From Candidatus Cloacimonetes bacterium 4572_55 (GTDB lineage: Bacteria; 4572-55), in assembly GCA_002084765.1 (NCBI GenBank), contig NBMB01000022.1:1-34656 (forward strand): DNA of 34,656 bases, read 5' to 3'. Both the position numbers and the translations under genes were made by a program. Below, piece by piece: positions 1-9,300 of the stretch. How positions within the stretch are numbered: position 1 is the stretch's first letter; each line of letters begins with the position of its first letter. Under the pieces are notes generated by a model. That model made no database searches, was not told where the DNA came from, and saw only the letters and a program-made list of their open reading frames with translations.

Positions 1-275
1 TTTAGAAGAGATGAGGAGTAGTCTTGTCCGCAGATTTCGCAGATTATACAGATTTTTAGAAGAGATGAGGAGTAGTCTTGTCCGCAGATTTCGCAGATTA
101 TACAAATTTTTAGAAGAGATGAGGAGTAGTCTTGTCCGCAGATTTCGCAGATTATACAGATTTTTAGAAGAGACGAGGAGTCGTTGTGTCCGCAGATTTC
201 GCAGATTATACAGATTTTTAGAAGAGATGAGGAGTAGTCTTGTCCGCAGATTTCGCGGATTATATAGGTTTTTTA
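1..275. repeat. 54-bp tandem repeat array, about five units, cut by the window edge
   Basis: Units begin at 11, 65, 119, 173 and 227, an exact 54-bp spacing. Bases 1-10 are the tail of another unit, so the array continues to the left. Units 1 to 3 are nearly identical, unit 4 has several substitutions, and unit 5 degrades after about 260. Each unit carries TCCGCAGATTTCGCAGATTA followed by TACAGATTTTTAGAAGAG, a variant of the CGCAGATT-rich motif found elsewhere in the window. Because 54 is a multiple of three, the array stays open in frame and would encode an Arg-rich 18-residue repeat, but this looks like a by-product of repetition. Units are contiguous with no spacers, so it is not a CRISPR. 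Confidence 0.95.
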
Positions 276-330
276 GAGAAGATTTTGTTGTCGTAATGAA
301 CTTTTATTTGTTGAACTGGAGGGAGAAAAT

Positions 331-1074
331 ATGCGTAATTTATTCGTGTTATTACTTGTTTTTTTGATCGGGAACGTTCCGTCCACAATGAATGCGGGCA
401 ATTCTCAGAAAGATTCGACCGAGTGGGAGCAAATGCTCAAAACAGAGGTCACGGTGAGCTCCACATCCGGCGACGTCATGTTCCGACCTTCCCCAAAAAA
501 GGATTGGCAGCCTTTGAAAATGGAACAGAATCTCAAAATTCCCGCGCAGATTCGCACTGGGGAGAAAAGTCGCGTCGCGATACGGCACAACAACGGTGTG
601 ATACGAATTATCGGGGAGAAAGAGACGATCGATGTCTATCAGATTATAGCGCATAATAAGCCGATTCAAGACGACAAGTGGACTAAAAGCACCTGGAGAG
701 ATATTTGTCGTATTTTATCAAAAGAAAAGAAAACGCTGAAAAACTCCAGTAAAATCAGTGATTTACGAGGTGATTATCGAGTCGATTGGAGCAGCTATAA
801 CTTTTCTTCATTATATTGGAAAGATACTCAAAACGTGCTAAAAAATCCGACGCTGTTCCATATTCAATCAGCAATATACGCTATGGAAGAGCTTTTTAAA
901 ACCGCTGAGTTAGGCGAAAAAAGCGAAAAAGCAGAGCTGCGTTATCTGATCGCTGAATGTGAACTGATGATCGGTAATGAAACGGAAGCAAAAGAACAAT
1001 TTCGGCAAGTGCAGAAAAATTACCCAAATACGAACTGGAGCAAAAAAGCAAAAGATCGACTCAAAAGTTTGTAA
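331..1074 (+). CDS. Exported FecR-like / TPR protein
   Basis: 247 residues. A signal peptide covers about residues 1-22 (hydrophobic LFVLLLVFLIGNV, then small residues). Residues about 40-100 resemble the FecR-type beta domain: SGDVMFRPSPKKDWQPL, then a stretch on threshold-like regulation by inputs (RTGEKSRVAIRHNNGVIRI). The C-terminal 75 residues form helical TPR/YbgF-like repeats ending in the typical AKEQFRQVQKNYPNT. The start is supported by GGAGGGAG seven bases upstream. FecR-like domains in secreted proteins of this layout are usually structural or scaffolding, and no sigma factor or FecI neighbour is visible, so a signalling role is not supported. It is probably monocistronic, with its own terminator not obvious. 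Confidence 0.8.
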   Translation: MRNLFVLLLVFLIGNVPSTMNAGNSQKDSTEWEQMLKTEVTVSSTSGDVMFRPSPKKDWQPLKMEQNLKIPAQIRTGEKSRVAIRHNNGVIRIIGEKETIDVYQIIAHNKPIQDDKWTKSTWRDICRILSKEKKTLKNSSKISDLRGDYRVDWSSYNFSSLYWKDTQNVLKNPTLFHIQSAIYAMEELFKTAELGEKSEKAELRYLIAECELMIGNETEAKEQFRQVQKNYPNTNWSKKAKDRLKSL

Positions 1075-1096
1075 TTTTACGCGCCCCAAAAAAACC

Positions 1097-1126
1097 TTGA
1101 CAGTTCTGACCTATTTGCTATATAAT
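1097..1126 (+). promoter_or_regulatory. Consensus sigma70-type promoter for the exonuclease-SPFH operon
   Basis: A perfect -35 TTGACA (1097-1102) and perfect -10 TATAAT (1121-1126) are separated by 18 bp. Transcription would start near 1133, giving a leader of about 118 nt. Just before the ribosome binding site, the leader has a small hairpin TTACA-AAA-TGTAA (1219-1231). Confidence 0.75.
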
Positions 1127-1250
1127 CTATCAGTTGCAAATTGATTGTAACATACGGAGTTATACGTTTTTCTTAAAGTAATACATGATCGTTAGGCTAA
1201 GCGGCACAACCTGAGTAGTTACAAAATGTAATTCACATGGTGAGAATAAT

Positions 1251-2996
1251 ATGTCGGTAGTTGACCTCAAATCCAATATAAAAGACCATACCAATTTGGT
1301 TGAGTATGTCCGCGAGTATCTCTATGAGCGTCGGGACGGGATTCATTTTACGGAAATCGGGCGGGAAATATTCATGCTGCCCGATATGGATCAAAGCGTC
1401 TTGAAATTGGCGGTGGAGCAGCTTATGACCGATGAAAAAGGATTTACCTGTGACGCCGACGGTCGATGGCATACGGTTCCTTCTCCGCAACTCGATTTTC
1501 CTTTTTCCGACCTGGATTTTGTTGTCGTCGATCTGGAGACTACAGGCGGCGGGAACAGAAAGCATCGCATTATTGAGATCGGGGCGGTAAAGATCCGCGG
1601 GAAGGAGATTATCGACTCTATTTCGGGAATGATCAACCCCCTGCGAGAAATTCCCAAGTATGTGGCGCAGATCACAGGTATTTCTCAAGAAATGACCGCG
1701 GACGCGCCTACGGCTCCAGAAAGCATCCCGGAACTTATCGAATTTATCGGGAAAAGCGTGATAGTAGGACATAACCTGCCTTATGACCTGGGATTTATTA
1801 ACGCTACGTTGTCCCGGATGGCAAGTCGTCGGTTGTCAAACCATACGCTCTGCACATTGGAGTTGTCTCGATTGCTGCTCACACGGCTGAAAAATCACAA
1901 ATTGGAGGACGTGTGCGCCTATTTCCATATTCACAACCAGGCAAGGCACAGGGCACTCGGAGACGCTGAGGCAACCGCGAAATTGTTATTGAATTTTATC
2001 AGCATGTTGGAAGACGCGGGAGTCGTTACGCTACGGGAGCTTTACAAATTATTGCCAAAAAGGAAACGGGTGGACGCGTCCGAACTTATGATTAACAAAC
2101 GCGATATCCAATCTCTGCCCACTGGGAAAGGCGTTTTTATTTTTTTTGATGTCCATGATGAAATAATTTATGTGAAGTGCGCGTCCTTTATCCGCCGAGC
2201 TGTGAGACATTTTATCTATGGGAGAGACACGAAATCCTTGTTAATGAAGCAACTTATCCGCCATGTGGTTCGGGTGGGATCGATTGGTGCCGGCTCGATG
2301 ATCCAAGCCAAATTTGACGAAATTGATTTGATCGACCGGCATCATCCCCGTTTCAATATGCTGCACAAGCAGAAAATCGCTCTATTGAAATCGGAAAAAG
2401 TGAACGGAGATCAGTTGCAAGCGATTCCAGAACAAGGGATGATGCAGAATGACAGTTCCTATTACGGACCGGTCTTTGATCCCAACCTGATCGACTTTAT
2501 CAATAATACGATACTTTCGCACCGATTCACGACAAAAAGAGTCGCGTTACCTGGAGGAAATATGGATATCCTGACTCCGGATTCAGATAAGGTCGAAATG
2601 AAGATGTTGCAAAGGGTTACACAAGTAAAAGAAATCGTTATTTATGTCTCTGTCCGTCAAAATTATCCGGTTTTGGAGATGTTTTTTATTCAAAATCGTT
2701 TTCTGATCGGAACAGAATCGGTTCACTTTATAGACGACGCGCTTGATCTCTTGCGAGGGGTTCTATTGCAAAAAGTATCGCCTTATCTCCGACCATTTAT
2801 TCAAGGATTTCCCCCAGTTTTATCTCATGCGGATCTGCTGCGGGCTTTGGCTATCTATCGTTGGGAATCCAAGATGCTATTTCTGGAAAATCGTATACGC
2901 GTGGTGCTGCCTCATTCTCATCACCTTCAGGTCGTGAACAATATTCTCCGAATAGGCTATCAATCTATCGTTATGAATAAATCCAGGTTGTGGTAA
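1251..2996 (+). CDS. DnaQ-like 3'-5' exonuclease fused to a GIY-YIG (UvrC-like) domain
   Basis: 581 residues. Residues about 10-75 look like a winged-helix module. Residues about 88-255 form a DEDDh exonuclease of the DnaQ/PolC type with all catalytic positions visible: D94 and E96 (VDLETTG), D179 (HNLPYD), H233 and D238 (HRALGDAEA). Residues about 289-375 match a GIY-YIG domain as in UvrC/Cho, but GIY is GVF and YIG is YVK. The second Tyr, the RRAVR arginine and the closing HHPRFN motif remain. The last 200 residues are not recognised. Exonuclease/GIY-YIG fusions are a known family, often annotated as PolIII epsilon-like and linked to DNA repair. It is the first gene of an operon; the SPFH gene starts 18 bp after its stop. 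GGTGAG (1239-1244) serves as RBS. Confidence 0.85.
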   Translation: MSVVDLKSNIKDHTNLVEYVREYLYERRDGIHFTEIGREIFMLPDMDQSVLKLAVEQLMTDEKGFTCDADGRWHTVPSPQLDFPFSDLDFVVVDLETTGGGNRKHRIIEIGAVKIRGKEIIDSISGMINPLREIPKYVAQITGISQEMTADAPTAPESIPELIEFIGKSVIVGHNLPYDLGFINATLSRMASRRLSNHTLCTLELSRLLLTRLKNHKLEDVCAYFHIHNQARHRALGDAEATAKLLLNFISMLEDAGVVTLRELYKLLPKRKRVDASELMINKRDIQSLPTGKGVFIFFDVHDEIIYVKCASFIRRAVRHFIYGRDTKSLLMKQLIRHVVRVGSIGAGSMIQAKFDEIDLIDRHHPRFNMLHKQKIALLKSEKVNGDQLQAIPEQGMMQNDSSYYGPVFDPNLIDFINNTILSHRFTTKRVALPGGNMDILTPDSDKVEMKMLQRVTQVKEIVIYVSVRQNYPVLEMFFIQNRFLIGTESVHFIDDALDLLRGVLLQKVSPYLRPFIQGFPPVLSHADLLRALAIYRWESKMLFLENRIRVVLPHSHHLQVVNNILRIGYQSIVMNKSRLW

Positions 2997-3014
2997 TCCA
3001 TAAGGGGAATTGAT

Positions 3015-4229
3015 ATGACGCTATGGGAAGTTATTAAACAACTTATTAATGAGTTGAAGCCAGTGTGGGACGTCGTGTTTTGGATTCTTGTAATCGGATC
3101 GACTTTAATCGTTATCCTTATTATTGTTACTGTTGTTATCGACAAGACTGATCTCCTAATTTCCGTGGTATGCGGCGGCTTGGTATTTTATTTATCCATT
3201 CTACTGATACTGGGTTTTATAATCCGCATAAATATTATTGTAATTGATGAGACCAAGGTGGTTATCGTCGAGCGGCTCGAGAAATTCTACACAATCTACG
3301 AAGGTGGGTATCATGTACTTGTTCCCTTTATAGACTCGATCCAACCTCTGCGCCTCTATGATCCAAAAACCAAAGAATATGCCAATCACGAATATATCGA
3401 TACCCGAATGCAGATCATTGATCCGGATGCGCAAGATGCTTCTACAAAAGATAATATCGCTTTGATTATCGACAGTGTCGCCAACTTTCGAGTGGTAGAC
3501 GCAAAGAAAGCGGTGTACGAAGTCAAAGACCTATATCAATCCATCCTCGAATTGATGCTGTCCTCTATTCGGAATGAAGTCGGTAGGTTGACTTATGACG
3601 AACTGATTGAGGGGAAGGAAAAGATCGAGGAGTCGCTGACGAGCACGATGTCCTCTCTTGTGTCAGAGGAGATGTGGGGGGTTCGGATAAGCAATGTCGG
3701 CTTCCAGGAGATCAAGCCGTCGGAAAAGATGCAAAAAATTCTTGACCGTCGGGCAATCGCTGAGCAGGAGGCTGTCGCTGTTGAAAAGGAAGCCGCGGCT
3801 CAAAGTAAGGCTATTGAGATGAAAGCCAATGCAGAAAAAATAGCTATCGAAAAAGTGGCGGAGGCGCGTGAGCAGGAAATCCTTAGTCTAAAAAGCGCAT
3901 TCCAAGAAGGAGCCGGAGATTTTAACACGAGCGTTCTGATGCTCAAATATTTCGAGGTACTGAAAGAGATGTCCAAGGGCGAGTCGTCAAAAATATTTAT
4001 GCCGTTTGAAGTTATGCCTTTAATGAGTTCCCTTGGGTCTATGGCGGAAATGGTCGGCTCGGACAAAAAACAAAATCCATTAAATATATCGTCAATTCCA
4101 ATTTTGACAGAAGGCGATGGCCCCAATCCGGAAATTTTAAAAGAAAAAAAAGAAATAGATAGGGATAAGGAATCCTCCGACCCTCCGCCCGAATCCGAAA
4201 AATTCGAGGATGACGAAAAAACTACCTGA
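3015..4229 (+). CDS. SPFH / Band 7 (stomatin-like) membrane protein
   Basis: 404 residues. Two hydrophobic segments (about 17-42 and 47-72) are followed by an SPFH domain (about 80-255: VVIVERLEKFYTIYEGGYH, then LYDPKTKEY). Next comes an Ala/Glu/Lys-rich coiled coil (about 245-292, many AEQEAVAVEKEA-type heptads) and a polar, acidic tail. SPFH proteins oligomerise into membrane-bound rings or cages that organise proteins or proteases; FtsH partners are HflK/C and NfeD often accompanies stomatin types. No NfeD or FtsH lies nearby; instead an unknown two-TM protein follows 35 bp downstream. RBS AAGGGGA lies 6 bp from the ATG. The domain call is firm; the role is not known. Confidence 0.9.
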   Translation: MTLWEVIKQLINELKPVWDVVFWILVIGSTLIVILIIVTVVIDKTDLLISVVCGGLVFYLSILLILGFIIRINIIVIDETKVVIVERLEKFYTIYEGGYHVLVPFIDSIQPLRLYDPKTKEYANHEYIDTRMQIIDPDAQDASTKDNIALIIDSVANFRVVDAKKAVYEVKDLYQSILELMLSSIRNEVGRLTYDELIEGKEKIEESLTSTMSSLVSEEMWGVRISNVGFQEIKPSEKMQKILDRRAIAEQEAVAVEKEAAAQSKAIEMKANAEKIAIEKVAEAREQEILSLKSAFQEGAGDFNTSVLMLKYFEVLKEMSKGESSKIFMPFEVMPLMSSLGSMAEMVGSDKKQNPLNISSIPILTEGDGPNPEILKEKKEIDRDKESSDPPPESEKFEDDEKTT

Positions 4230-4264
4230 TTTCCGTTTGCACAGTTTTTACGGAAGAGCCAAAT

Positions 4265-5749
4265 ATGATTAAAAAAATAGCAACCTCCATAGGTCATTCC
4301 CTATTAAAGTTCATAGAAAAGTGGGGGATGACCATCCTATTCTTGATACTCACCCACGCGCTCTATGTCGGCATTTCCCTTCTGATAGTTGGGATCGCTC
4401 TCTTTTTTTTGCCAATGATAAGCTCTCTGATTCAGATTCTGATTTCCATCCCATCTCTCCTAATGGGCATTTTGTTTTTTATCTGGCATTTTGTTTTTTA
4501 TCGTCCCAATTCTTGGCTGAAGAGAGAGATGGCTGATTATCTCGGTAGTATTTGGGCGGGGCGAAGAATGAAGGGCTTTATGGATAGGCTGAGATGGAGA
4601 TATGGAGTTCACGACGGAGAGGTTGAATTTCAGCAAATGCCTACCTATTTATTACGAAAAGAGAAGCTGCCAAAATTGAAGAAAGAAGGCATTCCCACAG
4701 AAATAACCAACAAGTTGGAAGGAATTTGCAATCTCAAATTTTTCACCAAGCAGGCACTTTTGGATAGAGTGAAAGGTAAAATTGGAGACGCGGTCGCGGC
4801 TACGCATAAAGAAATTATTCTGAAACATGCGGAAAAAGGATATAGCCTTTCTCTTTTTTTTTATGACATTATTTCTATCCAAATCTTCAAAACAAAGATC
4901 AAAAAAGAAAGATACGTCAGAGAAAAGTATAGAAACGACCCTTTACAGAGATGGAGTAATAAAAGTGGTTTTCCGCTGAATGAACTCTGGTCATCTACTT
5001 ATGAAGATGTGAACAAGAAAGACCCTTTACCTAAGTTATTGAGACAGGTATCGTTGTGGGCAAGCGAATATCCAGAACAGGTCAGTAATTTTATCATGGA
5101 ATTTCTGCTTAAACATGACCCGGATAATCTTGTTCCCAGTGATATAGAAAGATTTGATTACTTCCAAACTGCAAAATTTTTCCATTATTTTTGTAGTGCC
5201 AGGGTCGTGGGGATGCTGGACGTGTGGCCTACCGCATATATGGTTCCTATTCTCATTGAGTTGATGGCTTTAAAATTTACCGTCACCCCGCCGGATGAGG
5301 AGAAAGCGACGAAGCACGCCGCGCTTGTTCTGGCAAAATACGGCGATCTGGGAAATCGGGCTTGGGGAAAAGCTTGGAAAGTGCTCAGTGAAATGGAACG
5401 TCCCAATATGATCAAAATTTACAAACAGATGCCGGATTACGAGAGAAAAAGTATGTTTATTTATGGTCCCGATAGCTCCGACCCAGCGAAAGCTGATCTG
5501 GAAATTGCAAAAATTTTGTTGGAGTTGATCATCGACGAGATGGGCCACGGCGAAGATTTGGCAAATATTTTACGCTCTTCAAAAGCATTCAATGGCATAG
5601 CCAGGAAATTTCTCGATAAATTTTCCGCAAATCGCATAGGAAAAATTCGTTATGTCCTTTTGCACGAACTTCGCAAAGAAACCTCACTAATAATCGGCGA
5701 CGCTGACGCGTTTAGATACTTCAGGGAATTCGGAGAGAGAAATAGATAG
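4265..5749 (+). CDS. Membrane protein of unknown family, SPFH-linked
   Basis: 494 residues. It has an N-terminal pair of hydrophobic helices (about 20-50 and 52-79) and then a long, charged, probably cytoplasmic region of about 410 residues with no motif I recognise. The later part (about 340-470) is mostly helical and may be a repeat or HEAT-like segment, but I cannot show repeats. It is the last gene of the 1251-5749 set and lies 35 bp after the SPFH gene, in the position where stomatin genes usually have NfeD. It has no OB-fold-like NfeD end. Its stop is 13 bp from the convergent FmdB-like gene. Confidence 0.75.
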   Translation: MIKKIATSIGHSLLKFIEKWGMTILFLILTHALYVGISLLIVGIALFFLPMISSLIQILISIPSLLMGILFFIWHFVFYRPNSWLKREMADYLGSIWAGRRMKGFMDRLRWRYGVHDGEVEFQQMPTYLLRKEKLPKLKKEGIPTEITNKLEGICNLKFFTKQALLDRVKGKIGDAVAATHKEIILKHAEKGYSLSLFFYDIISIQIFKTKIKKERYVREKYRNDPLQRWSNKSGFPLNELWSSTYEDVNKKDPLPKLLRQVSLWASEYPEQVSNFIMEFLLKHDPDNLVPSDIERFDYFQTAKFFHYFCSARVVGMLDVWPTAYMVPILIELMALKFTVTPPDEEKATKHAALVLAKYGDLGNRAWGKAWKVLSEMERPNMIKIYKQMPDYERKSMFIYGPDSSDPAKADLEIAKILLELIIDEMGHGEDLANILRSSKAFNGIARKFLDKFSANRIGKIRYVLLHELRKETSLIIGDADAFRYFREFGERNR

Positions 5750-5762
5750 CGCGTATTATTGG

Positions 5763-6245
5763 CTAATCCTGATGGTCAGCCGCGATCAGATCATAAAAAG
5801 GCAATTTTACTGTCTTCTTTCTTTTCCTCCGCCTTCCTCTTGGCGCAAACGACTCGTCCATTGAGTCGCTTGAGTCGCTCTCTACCTCTTTGGAAGCGGG
5901 TTGATGGTCTTCCAGCTCACCCGACAGATCATAAATTGGAACGTCATCCTCAGGATCGGCACTATCTTGCTCCATCTCATTTGTCATATCCAATATGCCA
6001 GACTCGGCGCCATCCGCTTCATATAAGCCATGATCCAAACGTCGGAGCCGAGTCATGCCGGTCTCTCTCAAACGTGACGTTGTCAAGGGCGTATGAATAG
6101 CGACTCTGGAGATAAGCCTTTGGACAGATTTCCCGCACTTTGGACACTCTGTTAAAGAAGGATCGTTGATCCGCTGACGCGTCTCGAAGCGGCCTGGGCA
6201 CTTGTCGCATTTCCCTTCCAACAATTCATATTCATAGATCGGCAT
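5763..6245 (-). CDS. FmdB-family zinc ribbon protein with long polar tail
   Basis: 160 residues. Residues 1-47 match the FmdB/CxxC_CxxC_SSSS zinc ribbon: start MPIYEYE, one CxxC (CDKC), then CPKCGKSVQRLISR. The usual first Cys pair follows a four-residue insertion (LLEG). The remaining 110 residues are acidic and low complexity, with a basic block RGRRRKRKK near the end, so probably disordered. FmdB proteins are small putative regulators of unknown mechanism and typically only 60 to 110 residues long. The gene is about 85 bp downstream of the peptidase gene on the same strand. An ACGGA stretch precedes the ATG. Confidence 0.8.
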   Translation of the reverse strand: MPIYEYELLEGKCDKCPGRFETRQRINDPSLTECPKCGKSVQRLISRVAIHTPLTTSRLRETGMTRLRRLDHGLYEADGAESGILDMTNEMEQDSADPEDDVPIYDLSGELEDHQPASKEVESDSSDSMDESFAPRGRRRKRKKTVKLPFYDLIAADHQD

Positions 6246-6281
6246 AATTTTTTCCGTTTACCTATTTATCAGACGATGAGA

Positions 6282-6309
6282 AGAGACTCCGCCAACTGAC
6301 AGAGTCTCT
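6282..6309 (-). terminator. Possible hairpin after the C25 peptidase gene
   Basis: Inverted repeat AGAGACTC (6282-6289) and GAGTCTCT (6302-6309) with a 12-base loop lies between the peptidase stop and the FmdB-like start. No clear U-run follows on the minus strand, so it may be an attenuating or processing hairpin, not a full terminator. Confidence 0.35.
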
Positions 6310-6330
6310 CAAGTATTTTTGACGGTGAGA

Positions 6331-9300
6331 TCATCGCCGCATCATCAATTTTCCATAATAGAAACGTCGCTCCTGCCCATTTTCTCCTTCATACTCAGCT
6401 ATGAGCTTATACAGATAGACACCGTTAGCGATTTGGTCGCCGTCCTCATCCAGACCATCCCAAGATATACGGCTTTGACCCGGCGACACAACGGTCGGAT
6501 CCGGACCGAGCGAGCGAATCAAGCGTCCTGCGACTGTATAAATCTTAATAATTGCAGACGCATCGATCTCGTTGACTTTAAACAGAAAATCAGTTCTGCC
6601 CGCGGACGGATTTGGGTAATTAAACATCTCCTCTACAATCGTGTAAGAATCACTCGCTGATATTCTCACATCCACCTGATATTCGACTGTTGCCAGGTTA
6701 TTCATGTTATCAATTGCCCGAATTCTCATCAGGTATCTGCCGGTGTCTATGCCCTTAATCTCCCATTCCAACGAACCTTGTCGATAATTTCCAGAGTCAT
6801 ATTCAAAATAGGGAGTCAAATCCTTTTGTAGCACAGTGGTTACCGGGTCATATTCTGATTCTCTCGGCAGGATCAAATCAAAGAAAACGCCGGCTTCTGC
6901 TGATCCGCTCAGATTTACGCCGGTATTGTCATTGATTTTTACCTTTAGGACGGACCCTGGATAAATGACTCCGGCAGATAGAAGTATATTTCCATCCAGA
7001 AAGACGGTGATCTCCGGTCCCAAACTGTCTTCAACTGAGATGGTTCCAGAGACAATCGGAATCCCGTCAAGCGCGCCGGAAGCGTCGATCATCGACGCCT
7101 CATCCCATGCATAGAGACTGATACGCCCGCCTTGACCCAGTTCGATATTGTCGGGAATAAAGCCGGTCTGGGAAAATCGTCCATTCTCGACGAGCGTGGA
7201 TCCGCGATAGAGAACATCTTCGACATGGTCCCATGTTTCATCAACTCCATAAGACGAGTCCGTGTAATGGATCGTATCTCGGTCTGCGAAGATCGTCAAG
7301 AAAGCAGAGCCGTTCAAGTCAGCTTGCAAGGCTCCATTTTCATAGATTCCGCCGGAGACGGTGATCGCATTTGCCTCCTGGATCACAATATCCTCGGGAT
7401 TGTCAAACTGGACGTCCATTCTGGGGTTCGCCAACAACTGCGCGGGATCGCCCATAAAGATATATTTGGAGCTATTTTGCTCAGTGCCGGTGTTTATTTT
7501 CCCCAACGCAAGTGCCGCCCCCATACTGACCAAAGGGTACTCGAACAAATGTCCGAGGAATTGCTCTTCCAAAGTGCGATTCGGTCCCCCATAAGTTGAG
7601 CGGATACCAGCCACCATCGCCACCGCGCCTTTGTTATCAGCTAATACCAGATCTTCCGCTATGCACTCCTTCTCGTAATGATCAAAATTTGCCAGATCAC
7701 AAGAGAATCCACCCCAAATAGCCAACCGTTTTCCATTCTCTAAGTGGGGGATATCTACAATATTGAAAGCGTTTTCATCCGCCATCTTGGCAGGTCCGCC
7801 GTGACCGGTATAACGCACCATTACCGCGCCCTGGTTCAGTGCCTCGACAAAATCGTCATGCGCGGCGACCTTGGTGGTTTCATTCGGGTCCAGTGGATAT
7901 TCCACCAAGAAAATTTCCCGATGATCGAACTGATTCGGGATAAATTCGTTGTTAATATCGTTCTCGTTTGTGGTAAAATATATTTGGTTCCCGTGACAGC
8001 CGCTGGGCTGGCAATAGTCATCCGACAAGACGATCATCCGGTTGCGCCATCTTCCCCATTCCGGGTCGATCTCATATTCGAGAACCTTGTCCACCAGTAT
8101 CTCCAGTTCAGCCTCAGTCTCAACCGGAAACCGCCCGTTGACCATATCCACAGACCGACCGGAGTTGAGCCAGACCATCCAATCGTCGGAAGCGTAGGTA
8201 TGAACCCCCTTGAATTGGAATGTCGGGATATAGTTGAGGACAGGTGATTCCGAATGGCGGTAGTTTCGATAGTCCCGGCTGGCGTCGCTGACAAATAGGA
8301 CATACATCGGGGGACGAGACCAGTTTTCCAGCGCGTATTTCAGACAGTTTCGGATCGCGCCGGGATCGGTATATCCTGAGGAAAACTCATTATATACCTG
8401 TCGGGAATCGACGATCTCAACCTGTGGGTTTGCGACAGGATTTGGAGTTCCCTCGACAAGAGCCTCGACCAGGCTGACCCGTCGCTGGTCGGCTAAAGGC
8501 TCCAGCCCATCGTGAAAATGTTCCGGAGCGATAATCAGATAATCGACCTCTCGACTTGTATCATGCAACAAGGACGTGGGAAAAACAACCTCTTCGATTG
8601 CCGTCACATCCATAAATCCGTCGGAAGAGACCGCGTAATAGATATTTTTTTTATCGCTGAAAACTGAATCCTGGAAACTGATTGTGGTTCCAGCGATATC
8701 CGCGTCGATAGTCGTCGGAGAGAACGGGTCGGTCACGTCCCAGACCATAATGTCGCCTCCGGAAAAATTGTCGATTTCATAGTGTGCGCCGCTGACCGTC
8801 GCCTCGGGCGACCGAAACTTCAGCCGATTTTCATAGGCTCGAAACTGACGTTGATACGAAAGGCTGAACCATCCCAGATAGACCTGATCCGGACTTGTTG
8901 GCGAGCCTTCCGTCATCTGAATTCGGAGGGTATTTTGACCGTTAACCGCGTAAGACCCAGTAAAACTCTCGATATATGCGGTGGGGATATGGGTCGCTGT
9001 CCAGATATGCGAGCCGATCTCCAGATTATTCAGATAGAATGTGACCGGATGCCCCTGCGTGACCTTTCGCTGAAACGCCAATACCACCGTAGTCTCATTG
9101 GACTGGGGAGATTTGTCGATCAAATTTATCGGATAACTGTAATTATCGCCGCCTGGAGTGCCTCGTCCGATCAAAAATTCCCATACCCAGTCGTCGTCGA
9201 GCAGCCGCCCCCCCTCCAAAGTGAGCCAATCCCAATTATCTTCCACATGGATATAGTCGGTGAAGCTCTGGACAGAAAGAGGGTTTGAAAACTGGGTTTG

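Noticed and set aside
1-275. CRISPR array
   Set aside because: Units are contiguous, with no unique spacers and no cas genes.
11-367. Open frame encoding an Arg-rich 18-residue repeat
   Set aside because: It is produced by the 54-bp DNA repeat, has no RBS and overlaps the start of the FecR-like gene.
4265-5749. NfeD partner of the SPFH gene
   Set aside because: No NfeD-like membrane block or OB-fold end; only two N-terminal helices and a long unrelated soluble part.
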